Shown: one piece after another, positions 25,393 to 33,135 of the stretch
Layout: each line of letters starts with the position of its first letter
How positions within the stretch are numbered: the stretch's first letter is position 1
NCBI RefSeq assembly: GCF_004005495.1
Contig: NZ_RZYA01000011.1
Location: forward strand, 204,552 to 268,551
DNA from: Streptomyces antnestii
GTDB lineage: Bacteria > Actinomycetota > Actinomycetes > Streptomycetales > Streptomycetaceae
Direction of reading: 5' to 3'
DNA length: 64,000 nt
Program-made: the position numbers and the translations under genes
Notes under the pieces: model-generated
What the model was told of the DNA's origin: nothing
The model's database searches: none
What the model saw: the letters and a program-made list of their open reading frames with translations, nothing else

Positions 25393-26225
25393 CGTGCTAC
25401 GCCGGAGTGGTCAGCGCGGCGGTCGCCCCGCTCCTGCACGGCCCGCACCGGTCGGCCCGCGTCGTCGCCGTCACCCGTTACGCGGTCCATCTCGCCACCG
25501 GGGAACGGGAGTTGCCCGCGCTCGCCGTGGTGACCCGGGACGCGATCCGGCTGCCGAACGCGTTCGTCCTGCCCTTCTCCTCGGTGGAGCGGCCGCTGGA
25601 CACGCTCCGGGGGCAGCCGGCCGGTCTCGGGGCGGGCGGGATCGCCATCGGCGCCGTGCGCTTCGAGCCGGGGGCGTCCTGGACACCGCCCCGTGTCCAG
25701 GACGTCCCCTCCCGGCCCGACCCCGCGCGCGTCCGGCAGGCGGCGGCGTTGCTCGACATACGGGCTCACCCCCTGCCGCCGCCGCTGGTGGCCCGCCTCG
25801 CCGGCCTGCGCCACGCCCTGCACACCGATGACGCGAGCGAAGTCCGGCGGGCCGCCCGCGCGCTCGTCGGCCTCGGCCCCGGGCTCACGCCGTCCGGTGA
25901 CGACATCCTGTGCGGCGCGCTGCTGGCGAGCCGGGCCTGGGGTGGCCCCCTCGGCGCGCTCTCGGACGCCGTGGCGGATGCCGCCCGGCGCACCCCGCTG
26001 CTCTCGGCGGCGCTGCTGCGGCACGCGGTGCGGGGCGAATGCGTGGCGCAGGCGCGGGAGTTCCTGCGCGCGCTCGGCGGGGACGGTCCGCTGGATGCCG
26101 CGTTGGACGACCTGCTGGCGGTGGGGCACCACTCGGGGGGCGACCTGGCGCGTGGGGTGCTCGCGGTGGGCCAGGACAGGGCGCCCGGGACTACCCGTGG
26201 AAGTAGCGGTCGCCCTTGTCGATGA
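25389..26225 (+). CDS. DUF2877 protein (YlbF/AllH-like)
   Basis: The 278-aa protein carries the DUF2877 hallmark LVGLGPGLTPSGDDILCGAL (residues about 158-177), plus LPNAFVLPFSS near the N-terminus and AVGHHSGGDLARGVL near the C-terminus. E. coli YlbF (AllH) is the third oxamic transcarbamylase subunit, so AllF, AllG and AllH counterparts are all present in order. The GTG at 25389 overlaps the preceding stop. The 3' end overlaps the convergent gene by 35 bp. No member of this set is visibly truncated. Confidence 0.9.
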   Translation: MTCYAGVVSAAVAPLLHGPHRSARVVAVTRYAVHLATGERELPALAVVTRDAIRLPNAFVLPFSSVERPLDTLRGQPAGLGAGGIAIGAVRFEPGASWTPPRVQDVPSRPDPARVRQAAALLDIRAHPLPPPLVARLAGLRHALHTDDASEVRRAARALVGLGPGLTPSGDDILCGALLASRAWGGPLGALSDAVADAARRTPLLSAALLRHAVRGECVAQAREFLRALGGDGPLDAALDDLLAVGHHSGGDLARGVLAVGQDRAPGTTRGSSGRPCR

Positions 26226-26685
26226 GGTGGTTGGCGTAGACCCGGCCGATGGCCGGCTTGCCGCGGTAGAGGCCTACGTAGCGCTGGGCGCTGTCCACGA
26301 CGACGGGGCGGGCGAAGCAGGCGAAGCGGTTGCGCTGCTGCTGCTCGGCCCAGGCCACGGCGGCCGGGTCGACGCGCTCGCTGACCAGGACGGGGAAGGC
26401 CGCGACGCCGGTCTGGGCTCCGACCGGGAGGCCGCCCTTGTTGTTCTTCGCGTAGGTGAGGACCTGCGAGGTGAACGTGTCGACGCTCTGCACGGTGGTC
26501 TCAGGGACGGCGGCGGCGACGGTGAACAGGTGCAGGTTGGTGGCCATCCAGCGCATCCGGAAGTCGGCCCGCCGCCCGACGAGCACGGGCACGCCGAACC
26601 AGTCGTCCCAGCGCGTCGCGCAGCCGTCCGCAACGAGGCGGCTCTCGAGGGAGGTCAGATAGGCGCGGGCCGATTCACCGGTCAT
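26191..26685 (-). CDS. conserved actinobacterial protein, 164 aa, unknown function
   Basis: I recognise this as a Streptomyces conserved protein that is sometimes mislabelled levansucrase, without support. It has no signal peptide. Notable stretches are MTGESARAYLTSLESRLVAD, WFGVPVLVGRRADFRMRWMA, NLHLFTVAAAVPETTVQSVD, LPVGAQTGVAAFPVLVSE and a basic C-terminus ending IDKGDRYFHG. The alternating strands and helices suggest a compact alpha/beta domain. It is convergent with the DUF2877 gene and separated by 74 bp from the ROK regulator. No function is proposed. Confidence 0.72.
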   Translation of the reverse strand: MTGESARAYLTSLESRLVADGCATRWDDWFGVPVLVGRRADFRMRWMATNLHLFTVAAAVPETTVQSVDTFTSQVLTYAKNNKGGLPVGAQTGVAAFPVLVSERVDPAAVAWAEQQQRNRFACFARPVVVDSAQRYVGLYRGKPAIGRVYANHLIDKGDRYFHG

Positions 26686-26759
26686 GGCGGTGATGGTGCA
26701 CGGTCGGCCCGCCCGGCGGACCAGGGGGTGTCCCTGTCCGTGGCGGTCCGCGTGCGTCC

Positions 26760-28022
26760 TCAGGCCGGAGCCAGGCCCGAGAGCGGGTCGTCGAGGACCG
26801 GCTGCCACGCCAACTCGGCCGCGCCGACGAGGCTGTTGTGGTCGAGCGTGCACGCCAGGATGGGGACACCGCCGCTGCGGCCCCACAGGCTCCGGTCCGC
26901 GACGACGGCCCGCAGCCGGTTCGGATCGGCGTCGAGGAGCGCCCGGTGCAGGCCGCCGAGGATGATGCGGTCGGGGTTCAGGATGTTCACCAGGCCCGCG
27001 AGGCCGAGGCCGAGGCGGTCGATCAAAGCCTCGGTGGCCATCCGCACCTTCGGGTCGTCGAGGCTGCCGGCGATCAGCTCCCGGGCCTGATGGAGCAGGG
27101 AGCCGTCGGGTCCCGGTTCGCGGCCGGCCGCGTCGAGCAGCGCCAGCGGGTCGGTCTCCACGTCGAGGCAGCCGCGGCTGCCGCAGTAGCAGGGCCGGCC
27201 CTCGGGGTTCACGGTGAGGTGCCCGACCTCCAGGGCGAGGCCCGAACTGCCCGTGTGCAGACGGCCGTCGAGGACGAGGGCGCCGCCGACGCCGCGGTGG
27301 CCGGTGGCGACGCACAGCAGGTCGCGCGCGCCGCGCCCCGCGCCGTGCCGGTGCTCGGCGAGGGCGGCGAGGTTGACGTCGTTCGCGGCGAACGCGGGCC
27401 GGTCGATGCCCGCTTCGCGGACGCGCTCGGCGAAGATCTCGCGGACGGGGGCGCCCGCGGGCCAGGCGAGGTGCAGGGGGTTGAGGGCCGTGCCCTCGGG
27501 TTCGGCCACCGCGGACGGCACGGCGAGGCCTGCGCCGACGCAGTGGCGCCCGGTCTCGCGCAGCAGCCGGGCACCGGCGTCCACGACGGATCCGAGGACG
27601 CGCGCCGGGTCCGGGTCGATGATCTCGCAGCCGGGCGTGGTCGCGACGATCCGGCCGCCGAGGCCGACGAGGGCCGCGCGGTAGCCGTCCGAGTGGACCT
27701 GGGCGGCGAGGGCGACGGGCCCGTCCTCGGCCAGGGAGAGCCGGTGCGAGGGCCGCCCTTGCGAGCCGGCGGCGGCGCTGGGCTTGGCGTCGATCCTGAT
27801 GAGGCCGAGTGCTTCGAGCTCGGCGGCGACGGCGCCCGCCGTGGCGCGGGTCACGCCCAGTTCGGCGGTGAGGACGGCGCGGGTCGGCGCGCGGCCGGTG
27901 TGCACGAGTTCGAGGGCGGGGCCGAGCGCGCCACGTCCCCGTTCGAGACGGGGTGAACGCGCGGAACCCTCCGCCTCGCCCGCCGTCTGTCCCCCGGCCC
28001 CGGAGGCCGCCTTGCCACGCAT
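26760..28022 (-). CDS. ROK-family transcriptional regulator (NagC/XylR type)
   Basis: The 420-aa protein has an N-terminal winged helix (LVHTGRAPTRAVLTAELGVT, RATAGAVAAELEALGLIRI, residues about 35-75) and a ROK sugar-kinase-like domain with the zinc motif CYCGSRGCLDVE near residue 280 and GLAGLVNILNPDRIILGG. It is a regulator rather than a kinase. I chose the ATG at 28022 (GAGGAG 7 nt upstream) over ATG 28055. It is probably connected with the sugar-phosphate genes transcribed towards it from 30650. Confidence 0.88.
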   Translation of the reverse strand: MRGKAASGAGGQTAGEAEGSARSPRLERGRGALGPALELVHTGRAPTRAVLTAELGVTRATAGAVAAELEALGLIRIDAKPSAAAGSQGRPSHRLSLAEDGPVALAAQVHSDGYRAALVGLGGRIVATTPGCEIIDPDPARVLGSVVDAGARLLRETGRHCVGAGLAVPSAVAEPEGTALNPLHLAWPAGAPVREIFAERVREAGIDRPAFAANDVNLAALAEHRHGAGRGARDLLCVATGHRGVGGALVLDGRLHTGSSGLALEVGHLTVNPEGRPCYCGSRGCLDVETDPLALLDAAGREPGPDGSLLHQARELIAGSLDDPKVRMATEALIDRLGLGLAGLVNILNPDRIILGGLHRALLDADPNRLRAVVADRSLWGRSGGVPILACTLDHNSLVGAAELAWQPVLDDPLSGLAPA

Positions 28023-28091
28023 CAGCAACTCCTCGCCCTGATCACCGTGTCGCATCGTATCCGGTGAACGGTGTGGTCCCGGCGGGTGAAC

Positions 28092-28799
28092 TCACCTCCC
28101 GGGTGACGCAGGCCCGGTGAGCCCGGTGACGCGCATCGTGAGGTTGAGGCGGCCCGTGGCGAGCCCGGTAGCGGGGTCGCCGGTGCCGGGATACACCTTC
28201 GGCACGCCGTGGAAGGCGAGCCGTGACGGCCCTCCGAACACGAGCAGGTCCCCGGAGACCAGCTCCACGTCCTCGTAGGGTCTGCCGCGGTTCTCCGTGT
28301 TCCCGAGCCGGAAGACGCAGGTGTCGCCGACGCTGAGGGAGACGACGGGGGCGCGGGACCGCTCGTCCTTGTCCTGGTGCAGGCCCATGGTGGCGGCGCC
28401 GTCGTAGAAGTTGACGAGGGCGGTGTCGGGGTCGTAGCCGTCGCCGGCCGCCTCGTCCTCGTACGCGTCGGTGAGTGCGCGCCTGCCCAACTCCCGCAGC
28501 CAGTCGGGGAAGGGGGCCACCCGGGCGCCGTTCACGTCGGTCGCCGTGCGGGTGTAGCGGTAGGGCTGCCAGTGCCATCCGACGCACACGGTCTGTACGG
28601 ACATGACACCGCCGCCCGGCAGTCGCGTGTGGCGCATGGGCACCGGCCCCGCGGCCCAGCCGCGGCAGGCGTCGACGAGGGCGCGCTGAGCGGCGGCGTC
28701 GAGCCAGCCGGGCACGTGCACCGCGCCAGGGGTGATCTCCCTGCGCTCCCGGGTCAGCGGGAAGAGCGGGGGCGCGTGCGGTTCGGGCCGGCTTGCCAT
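28092..28799 (-). CDS. AlkB-like Fe(II)/2-oxoglutarate dioxygenase
   Basis: The 235-aa protein has the AlkB core: VHVPGWLDAAAQRALVDACR, YDPDTALVNFYDG, the iron ligands HQD in TMGLHQDKDE (near residue 140) and H in RLAFHGVPKV (near 197), and the 2-oxoglutarate arginine region GRLNLTMRVTG. E. coli AlkB oxidatively demethylates alkylated DNA and RNA bases. It is separated from the aldolase gene by a strong hairpin, so it is probably transcribed alone from a GACAAT -10 about 6 nt before its ATG. Confidence 0.92.
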   Translation of the reverse strand: MASRPEPHAPPLFPLTRERREITPGAVHVPGWLDAAAQRALVDACRGWAAGPVPMRHTRLPGGGVMSVQTVCVGWHWQPYRYTRTATDVNGARVAPFPDWLRELGRRALTDAYEDEAAGDGYDPDTALVNFYDGAATMGLHQDKDERSRAPVVSLSVGDTCVFRLGNTENRGRPYEDVELVSGDLLVFGGPSRLAFHGVPKVYPGTGDPATGLATGRLNLTMRVTGLTGPASPGR

Positions 28800-28810
28800 G
28801 ACGCCATTGT

Positions 28811-28839
28811 CCCCGGTACGAGGGGTCCTCGTACCGGGG
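28811..28839 (-). terminator. perfect 13-bp hairpin between aldolase and alkB
   Basis: Arms CCCCGGTACGAGG and CCTCGTACCGGGG flank a GGT loop. It sits just past the aldolase stop on the minus strand, without a long T-run, as is usual for high-GC actinobacterial terminators. Confidence 0.75.
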
Positions 28840-28856
28840 CCGGGTGGTCGCGGGGG

Positions 28857-29708
28857 TCAGCGGCGCATCACCTGGACCAGTTCCGTCACGGTGCGGACCA
28901 TCGCCTCGCGGCCCACGCTCAGGTACTTGCGGGAGTCGACGGCGTCGGGGTGTGCGGCGAGGAACTCCCGGATGGCTCCCGTCATCGCTATGTTCAGGGC
29001 CGTGCCGACGTTCACCTTGGCGATGCCGCCGCGGACGGCCGCCGTCAGTTCGTCGTCCGAGACCCCGGAGGAGCCGTGCAGGACCAGCGGGACGCCGAGG
29101 CCCTCGGAAAGCCGCTTGAGGAGGTCGTGGTCGAGCGCCGCGGTGCGGGTGGTCATGGCGTGCGAGGAGCCGATCGCGACGGCCAGGGCGTCGACGCCCG
29201 AGTCCGTCACATAGGCCATGGCCTCGCCGGGGTCGGTGCGGGCGCCCGGCGCATGGGCGTCGAGCGGGGCGGCGCCGTCCTTGCCGCCGACCTCGCCGAG
29301 CTCCGCCTCGACCCAGAGCCCGTTGGCGTGGCCCCACTCGGCGGCGGCGCGGGTGGCCGCGAGGTTCTCGTCGTACGGCAGCCGGGCGGCGTCGTACATC
29401 ACCGAGCTGAACCCGGCGTCGGCGGCCTGGCGGAGCAGTTCGTCGCTCTGGACGTGGTCGAGGTGGAGCGCCACGGGCACGCGGGACGCCTCGGCGGTGG
29501 CGGCCGCGGCCCGGGCGAGGGGCAGCAGCCGCCCGTAGCGGTAGCGCACCGCGTTCTCGCTGATCTGGAGGATCACCGGCGCGTCCGCGGCCTCGGCGCC
29601 CGCGACGACGGCCTCGATGTGCTCCAGGGTGATCACGTTGAACGCGGCGACCGCGGTGTGCGCCGCGGTGGCCTCGGCGACGAGCGCGCCGGTTGCTGCG
29701 AGGGGCAC
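28857..29708 (-). CDS. class II fructose/tagatose-bisphosphate aldolase
   Basis: The 283-aa zinc aldolase has AFNVITLEHIEAVVAGAEAA, the metal-binding VALHLDHVQSDELL, SSVMYDAARLPYDENLA, VEAELGEVGGKDG, LAVAIGSSHAM, VPLVLHGSSGVSDDEL and GIAKVNVGTALN. It cleaves fructose- or tagatose-1,6-bisphosphate to dihydroxyacetone phosphate and glyceraldehyde 3-phosphate. With the SIS-domain gene just upstream and the divergent DeoR, it resembles an amino-sugar (galactosamine-type) catabolic unit, so a tagatose-type substrate is a fair guess. Confidence 0.92.
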   Translation of the reverse strand: MPLAATGALVAEATAAHTAVAAFNVITLEHIEAVVAGAEAADAPVILQISENAVRYRYGRLLPLARAAAATAEASRVPVALHLDHVQSDELLRQAADAGFSSVMYDAARLPYDENLAATRAAAEWGHANGLWVEAELGEVGGKDGAAPLDAHAPGARTDPGEAMAYVTDSGVDALAVAIGSSHAMTTRTAALDHDLLKRLSEGLGVPLVLHGSSGVSDDELTAAVRGGIAKVNVGTALNIAMTGAIREFLAAHPDAVDSRKYLSVGREAMVRTVTELVQVMRR

Positions 29709-29718
29709 AGCCCCTCCT

Positions 29719-29754
29719 TTCGGAAGGCTCTACAGGTTCGGAAGGCTCTACAGG
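29719..29754. repeat. two exact tandem 18-bp repeats
   Basis: TTCGGAAGGCTCTACAGG occurs twice head to tail in the 57-bp gap between the SIS-domain gene and the aldolase. Recent slippage or a small regulatory spacer is possible. Confidence 0.9.
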
Positions 29755-29765
29755 TCGGGCGGCGG

Positions 29766-30650
29766 TCAGCTCGCGGTGAGGATCACCGAGCGGGTGAGGT
29801 GGCGGGGCTGGTCGGGGTCGAGTCCGCGGGCGGCGGCGACGGCGACGGCGAGGCGCTGGGCGCGGACGAGTTCGGCGAGCGGGTCGAGGCCGCCCTCGAT
29901 CCACAGCGCGCCGGTGCCGCCCACCTGCTCGGCGAGCCCGTCGGGGGCCTCGCCGATCATCCAGGTGGCGGTGCCCGAGGTGGTGACGCTGATGGGGCCG
30001 TGGCGGTACTCCATCGCGGGGTACGCCTCGGTCCAGGACAGGGACGCCTCGCGCATCTTCAGGGCGGCCTCGTTCGCCAGGCCGACGGTCCAGCCGCGTC
30101 CCAGGAACGTGAACTGGCCGCATTCCACGAGGCCTTCGGGCAGCGGCGTCTCGAGCGCGGTGCGCGCGTCGGCGACCGCCTGCTCGGTGTGCAGGCCGAG
30201 GTGGGCGCGCAGGAGGGTGAGCGCCGTCGTCGCGAAGCGGGTCTGGACGACGGACTTCTCATCGGCGAAGTCCAGGACGATCACGTCGTCGGCGGCCTCG
30301 ACGATCGGCGTGTTCGGGTCGCCGATGATGGCGGTCGTACGGACGCTGCCCTTGACCGCGGCCAGGAGCTCGACGACCTCGGTCGTCGTGCCGGACCGGG
30401 AGAGCGCGATCAGCCGGTCGTACGGGCGCCCGGCCGGGAACTCCGAGGCGGCGAACGCGTCGGTCTCGCCCTGTCCGGACTGCTCGCGCAGCGCGGCGAA
30501 GGCCTGCGCCATGAACCACGAGGTGCCGCAGCCCACGATCGCGACGCGCTCCCCCGGCGCGGGCAGCTTGGCGGCCTCGCCCGCGGCCAGACCCGCCGCG
30601 CGCGTCCAGCACTCCGGCTGGCTGTTCAGCTCGTTCTCGACATGGCTCAT
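29766..30650 (-). CDS. SIS-domain sugar-phosphate isomerase/deaminase (AgaS-like)
   Basis: The 294-aa protein has two SIS domains: the first with VAIVGCGTSWFMAQAFAALR and LIALSRSGTTTEVVELLAAV, the second with FTFLGRGWTVGLANEAALKM and EYRHGPISV. This matches GlmS-isomerase/AgaS proteins that deaminate or isomerise amino-sugar phosphates. The start ATG at 30650 has GGGAG 11 nt upstream. It is the first gene of a leftward unit with the aldolase and is divergent from a DeoR regulator across an intergenic region with an inverted repeat. Confidence 0.88.
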   Translation of the reverse strand: MSHVENELNSQPECWTRAAGLAAGEAAKLPAPGERVAIVGCGTSWFMAQAFAALREQSGQGETDAFAASEFPAGRPYDRLIALSRSGTTTEVVELLAAVKGSVRTTAIIGDPNTPIVEAADDVIVLDFADEKSVVQTRFATTALTLLRAHLGLHTEQAVADARTALETPLPEGLVECGQFTFLGRGWTVGLANEAALKMREASLSWTEAYPAMEYRHGPISVTTSGTATWMIGEAPDGLAEQVGGTGALWIEGGLDPLAELVRAQRLAVAVAAARGLDPDQPRHLTRSVILTAS

Positions 30651-30781
30651 GCCGTGCCCACTCCCTGATGTGTCGTGTCCGTCGACCGGTCCCATACGCC
30701 GAACCAGTCGAATCAGTCGAATACGTCGAAACGCACGGCGCAATACGCCGCAATACGGCGCGTTCGAACCGCCTCCCGAGC

Positions 30782-30823
30782 TTATGCTCGTTCCTGCAAG
30801 ATATAGATATGTTTCGAGCATAA
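30782..30823. promoter_or_regulatory. inverted repeat, candidate DeoR operator
   Basis: TTATGCTCG (30782-30790) and CGAGCATAA (30815-30823) are perfect inverted 9-mers, with centres about three helical turns apart. The 24-bp spacer is AT-rich (ATATAGATAT), unusual here. It lies in the divergent region between the SIS-domain gene and its DeoR regulator. Confidence 0.65.
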
Positions 30824-30878
30824 CCAAGCATCTGGTAGTGCGCTAGGGTCACCGGAGATCGACGATTGGAGGCCGCGG

Positions 30879-31658
30879 ATGTCCCGCGACGCCCGCTGGA
30901 AGTCCCTGCTGGAGCTGCTCGTCGAGCGGGGGCGCCTGGATGTCGAGGAGGCGGCGACCGACCTCGGCGTGTCGGCGGCCACGATCCGACGCGACTTCGA
31001 CCAGCTCGCCGAGCAGCAGATGCTCGTACGCACCCGCGGCGGCGCCGTCGTCCACGGCGTCTCGTACGAGCTGCCCCTGCGCTACAAGACCGCGCGCAAC
31101 GCCTCCGAGAAGGAGCGGATCGCCAAGGCCGTCGCCGAACTGATCACGCCGGGCGAGGCGGTCGGACTGACCGGCGGCACGACGACGACCGAGGTGGCGC
31201 GCGCGCTCGCGGTCCGCCCGGACCTCGCCTCCGGCTCCCCCGCACTCACGATCGTCACGAACGCGCTGAACATCGCCAACGAGCTGGCGGTGCGGCCCCA
31301 GTTCAAGATCGTGGTCACGGGCGGTGTCGCCCGGCCTCAGTCGTACGAGCTCATCGGGCCGCTGGCGGACGGCGTACTGAGTCAGATCACCATCGACACG
31401 GCCGTGCTCGGTGTCGTCGGTTTCGACGTCGCGCACGGCGCCGCCGCCCACGACGAGGCGGAGGCGGCCATCAACCGGCTGCTGTGCGAGCGCGCCGAGC
31501 GGGTCATCGTCGCGGCGGACTCCAGCAAGCTGGGCCAGCGCGCGTTCGCCCGGATCTGCGCGACGGAACGCATCGGCACGCTGGTCACCGACAGCGCTGT
31601 GGATCCCGGGACGGTGGAGCGTTTCGAGGAGGCGGGGGTCAAGGTCCTCGCGGTGTGA
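30879..31658 (+). CDS. DeoR-family regulator of adjacent amino-sugar genes
   Basis: The 259-aa protein has an N-terminal helix-turn-helix (WKSLLELLVERGRLDVEEAA, SAATIRRDFDQLAEQQMLVR) and DeoR effector domain (GLTGGTTTTEVARAL, TNALNIANELAV, AVLGVVGFDVAHGAAAHDE, VIVAADSSKLGQRAFARI). GGAGG precedes the ATG by 8 nt. Divergence from the SIS-domain/aldolase unit argues that it represses that unit and responds to a phosphorylated amino sugar. It ends in a strong hairpin. Confidence 0.92.
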   Translation: MSRDARWKSLLELLVERGRLDVEEAATDLGVSAATIRRDFDQLAEQQMLVRTRGGAVVHGVSYELPLRYKTARNASEKERIAKAVAELITPGEAVGLTGGTTTTEVARALAVRPDLASGSPALTIVTNALNIANELAVRPQFKIVVTGGVARPQSYELIGPLADGVLSQITIDTAVLGVVGFDVAHGAAAHDEAEAAINRLLCERAERVIVAADSSKLGQRAFARICATERIGTLVTDSAVDPGTVERFEEAGVKVLAV

Positions 31659-31675
31659 CACCCGCGAGTGTGCGC

Positions 31676-31711
31676 GGCTGTGGCCCTGCCCGTCCGGGCG
31701 GGGCCACAGCC
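31676..31711 (+). terminator. hairpin after the DeoR gene
   Basis: GGCTGTGGCC...GGCCACAGCC forms a 16-bp stem (one G-T pair) around a GTCC loop, 17 bp after the stop. There is no T-run, as expected for this GC content. Confidence 0.7.
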
Positions 31712-31714
31712 ATT

Positions 31715-31742
31715 CCCCTGAGTTGTCTCCCCTGAGTTGTCT
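31715..31742. repeat. two exact tandem 14-bp repeats
   Basis: CCCCTGAGTTGTCT occurs twice head to tail directly after the terminator and before the DUF6232 gene. It may be slippage, or may contribute to that gene's promoter. Confidence 0.85.
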
Positions 31743-31843
31743 CATGTGTGTCTGAATATCGAGCAGCGCTCTCGGCCTGTGGCTCGCTAGTGTTCACGGT
31801 CCAGCTGATGGACGTCACGCACGTCGGGGGGCATCGACAGGGC

Positions 31844-32515
31844 ATGGAGACACCCGAGAAACCCGAGGTGGCGCCGCAGCCTCCGCCGACGTCGAAATCT
31901 CAGGCGTCCCCCAGCGACAGGCCCTGGCACAACCGAGTCGCTCCTCCGCCCCTGCCGCCACTGCCCCCGCATCTCGGGGGCAGCGTCAACCTGAAGGTCG
32001 GTAAACGGCTGTTGTGGGTCGGCGGTGCCGCCTACCCGCTCAGGAACATCACGCGGGTGTACACGTTCCTGCTCACCCCGCGGCGCGGTGAGGCGACCAT
32101 GCTCTTCCTCAAGCGCGTCGGCATCGTCCTGTCGGTGGCCTTCGCCCTGGGGATCGTCAACGGGCTTACCCGCTTCGGCTCCGAGGACACCTCGAACACG
32201 ATCTCCCGGCTCATCTGGTTCGGCGCCGTCACGGCGCTGATCTTCTGCGCCGTGGAGTTGGGGGTGGTCCTGACCGCCCCCACCCACTGGGTGCTGGCCA
32301 TCGAGACATCCGGCGCCTCGACAGCCCTGGTGACCAGCAAGAACACGCAGCATCTCCATGAGCTGGTCGGTTACGTCGTGAACGCGATCGAGAACCCCGA
32401 GGTCGAGTTCCAGGTGAAGGTCGAGACACTCATGATCAACCCCAGGAACTACCACTTCGGGGACAACGTCAACATGTACGGCGGATCCGGCAACGTGGGG
32501 ATGGCGAAGTCATGA
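31844..32515 (+). CDS. DUF6232-like membrane protein with Gly/Asn-rich C-terminal motif
   Basis: The 223-aa protein has a Pro-rich N-terminal region (residues 1-45), a DUF6232-type strand cluster (LKVGKRLLWVGGAAYPLRNI, TRVYTFLLTP), two membrane segments (VGIVLSVAFALGIVNGLT and LIWFGAVTALIFCAVELGVV), a short cytoplasmic domain (LHELVGYVVNAIENPEVEFQ) and a terminal motif NYHFGDNVNMYGGSGNVG at residues 202-219. That motif recurs at the N-terminus of the next, overlapping gene. I chose the ATG at 31844; the frame is open to 31748, and ATG 31808 is possible. Function is unknown; see findings. Confidence 0.72.
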   Translation: METPEKPEVAPQPPPTSKSQASPSDRPWHNRVAPPPLPPLPPHLGGSVNLKVGKRLLWVGGAAYPLRNITRVYTFLLTPRRGEATMLFLKRVGIVLSVAFALGIVNGLTRFGSEDTSNTISRLIWFGAVTALIFCAVELGVVLTAPTHWVLAIETSGASTALVTSKNTQHLHELVGYVVNAIENPEVEFQVKVETLMINPRNYHFGDNVNMYGGSGNVGMAKS

Positions 32516-32862
32516 GCGGCGACAACTACCACGTCGGTGACAAAGTCATCATGAACGGCGGCACGAACAACAAGGGAATCGTGAAGAACGCGGCGCCGAC
32601 CGCCGCCATGGGTCCTGAACTGGCCTCCGCCATCGCCGCGTTGACGGAGGAGCTGCGGCTCCTGCGCGCGCAGGTGTCACCTCTGGGCGCGCAGACGATC
32701 GACGAGTCCCTGCCGGTCCTCGCCCCTGACGCCGTGGTCCAGCCGCAGGCCCGCACGCGCGCCCTGATGGCTGTCGCCGGCGTGGCCGCGACCGCCGGCG
32801 CGCTGGGCGTACCGATCGTCGAAGCGGTGAACCGGATCCTCCAGCTCCTGGGCGCGCAGTAG
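32512..32862 (+). CDS. small protein with shared Gly/Asn motif, coiled coil and hydrophobic tail
   Basis: The 116-aa protein begins with NYHVGDKVIMNGGTNNKG (residues 5-22), matching the end of the preceding protein (12 of 22 positions identical across the full motif). A likely helix or coiled coil follows at 36-55 (PELASAIAALTEELRLLRAQ), then a Pro/Ala linker, and an uninterrupted hydrophobic segment at 84-102 (ALMAVAGVAATAGALGV) with an amphipathic end (EAVNRILQLLG). It overlaps the upstream stop by ATGA. I do not recognise a named family; a membrane-active partner is an inference. Confidence 0.7.
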   Translation: MSGDNYHVGDKVIMNGGTNNKGIVKNAAPTAAMGPELASAIAALTEELRLLRAQVSPLGAQTIDESLPVLAPDAVVQPQARTRALMAVAGVAATAGALGVPIVEAVNRILQLLGAQ

Positions 32863-32886
32863 CGGACGCGGCTCCCGGCGAGGACG

Positions 32887-32896
32887 CCCCCCCCCC
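32887..32896. repeat. C10 homopolymer
   Basis: Ten consecutive C residues occur in the non-coding gap after the small motif gene. Such runs are prone to slippage and to sequencing error; no coding frame depends on it. Confidence 0.95.
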
Positions 32897-33019
32897 GGCT
32901 TCGTCGTGCGCGTCGAAGCTGACTCTCGGCGGTAGCGCCGCCGGTGCCCGCTGCCACGGCGACGGCCACCGCCACGGTGCGGGCAGTCCGCCGCGGGCCG
33001 ACCAGGTGGAGTGCCCCTG

Positions 33020-33075
33020 GGGCGTGTCCTGCGGATCAGCGTCGCGACCCCGGCCATGATCCGCCGGACACGCCC
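33020..33075. mobile_element. 56-bp palindrome, candidate MITE or IS-end remnant
   Basis: GGGCGTGTCCTGCGGATCA (33020-33038) and its inverted copy at 33057-33075 match at 18 of 19 positions around an 18-bp loop. GGCGTGTC-type ends resemble terminal repeats of IS elements common in Streptomyces. No transposase is present, so this would be a non-autonomous remnant. It could equally act as a hairpin between the two flanking transcription units. Confidence 0.5.
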
Positions 33076-33099
33076 TAGCTGTCGCCCCGGCCGAGGCCG

Positions 33100-33129
33100 T
33101 TCCCCTACACCCGGGCTGCCCTCTATCCT
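33100..33129 (+). promoter_or_regulatory. candidate promoter for leaderless MFS transcript
   Basis: TTCCCC (33100-33105) and TATCCT (33124-33129) are 18 bp apart. The -10 ends 6 nt before the GTG at 33136, with no ribosome-binding site. Confidence 0.45.
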
Positions 33130-33135
33130 GACTTT

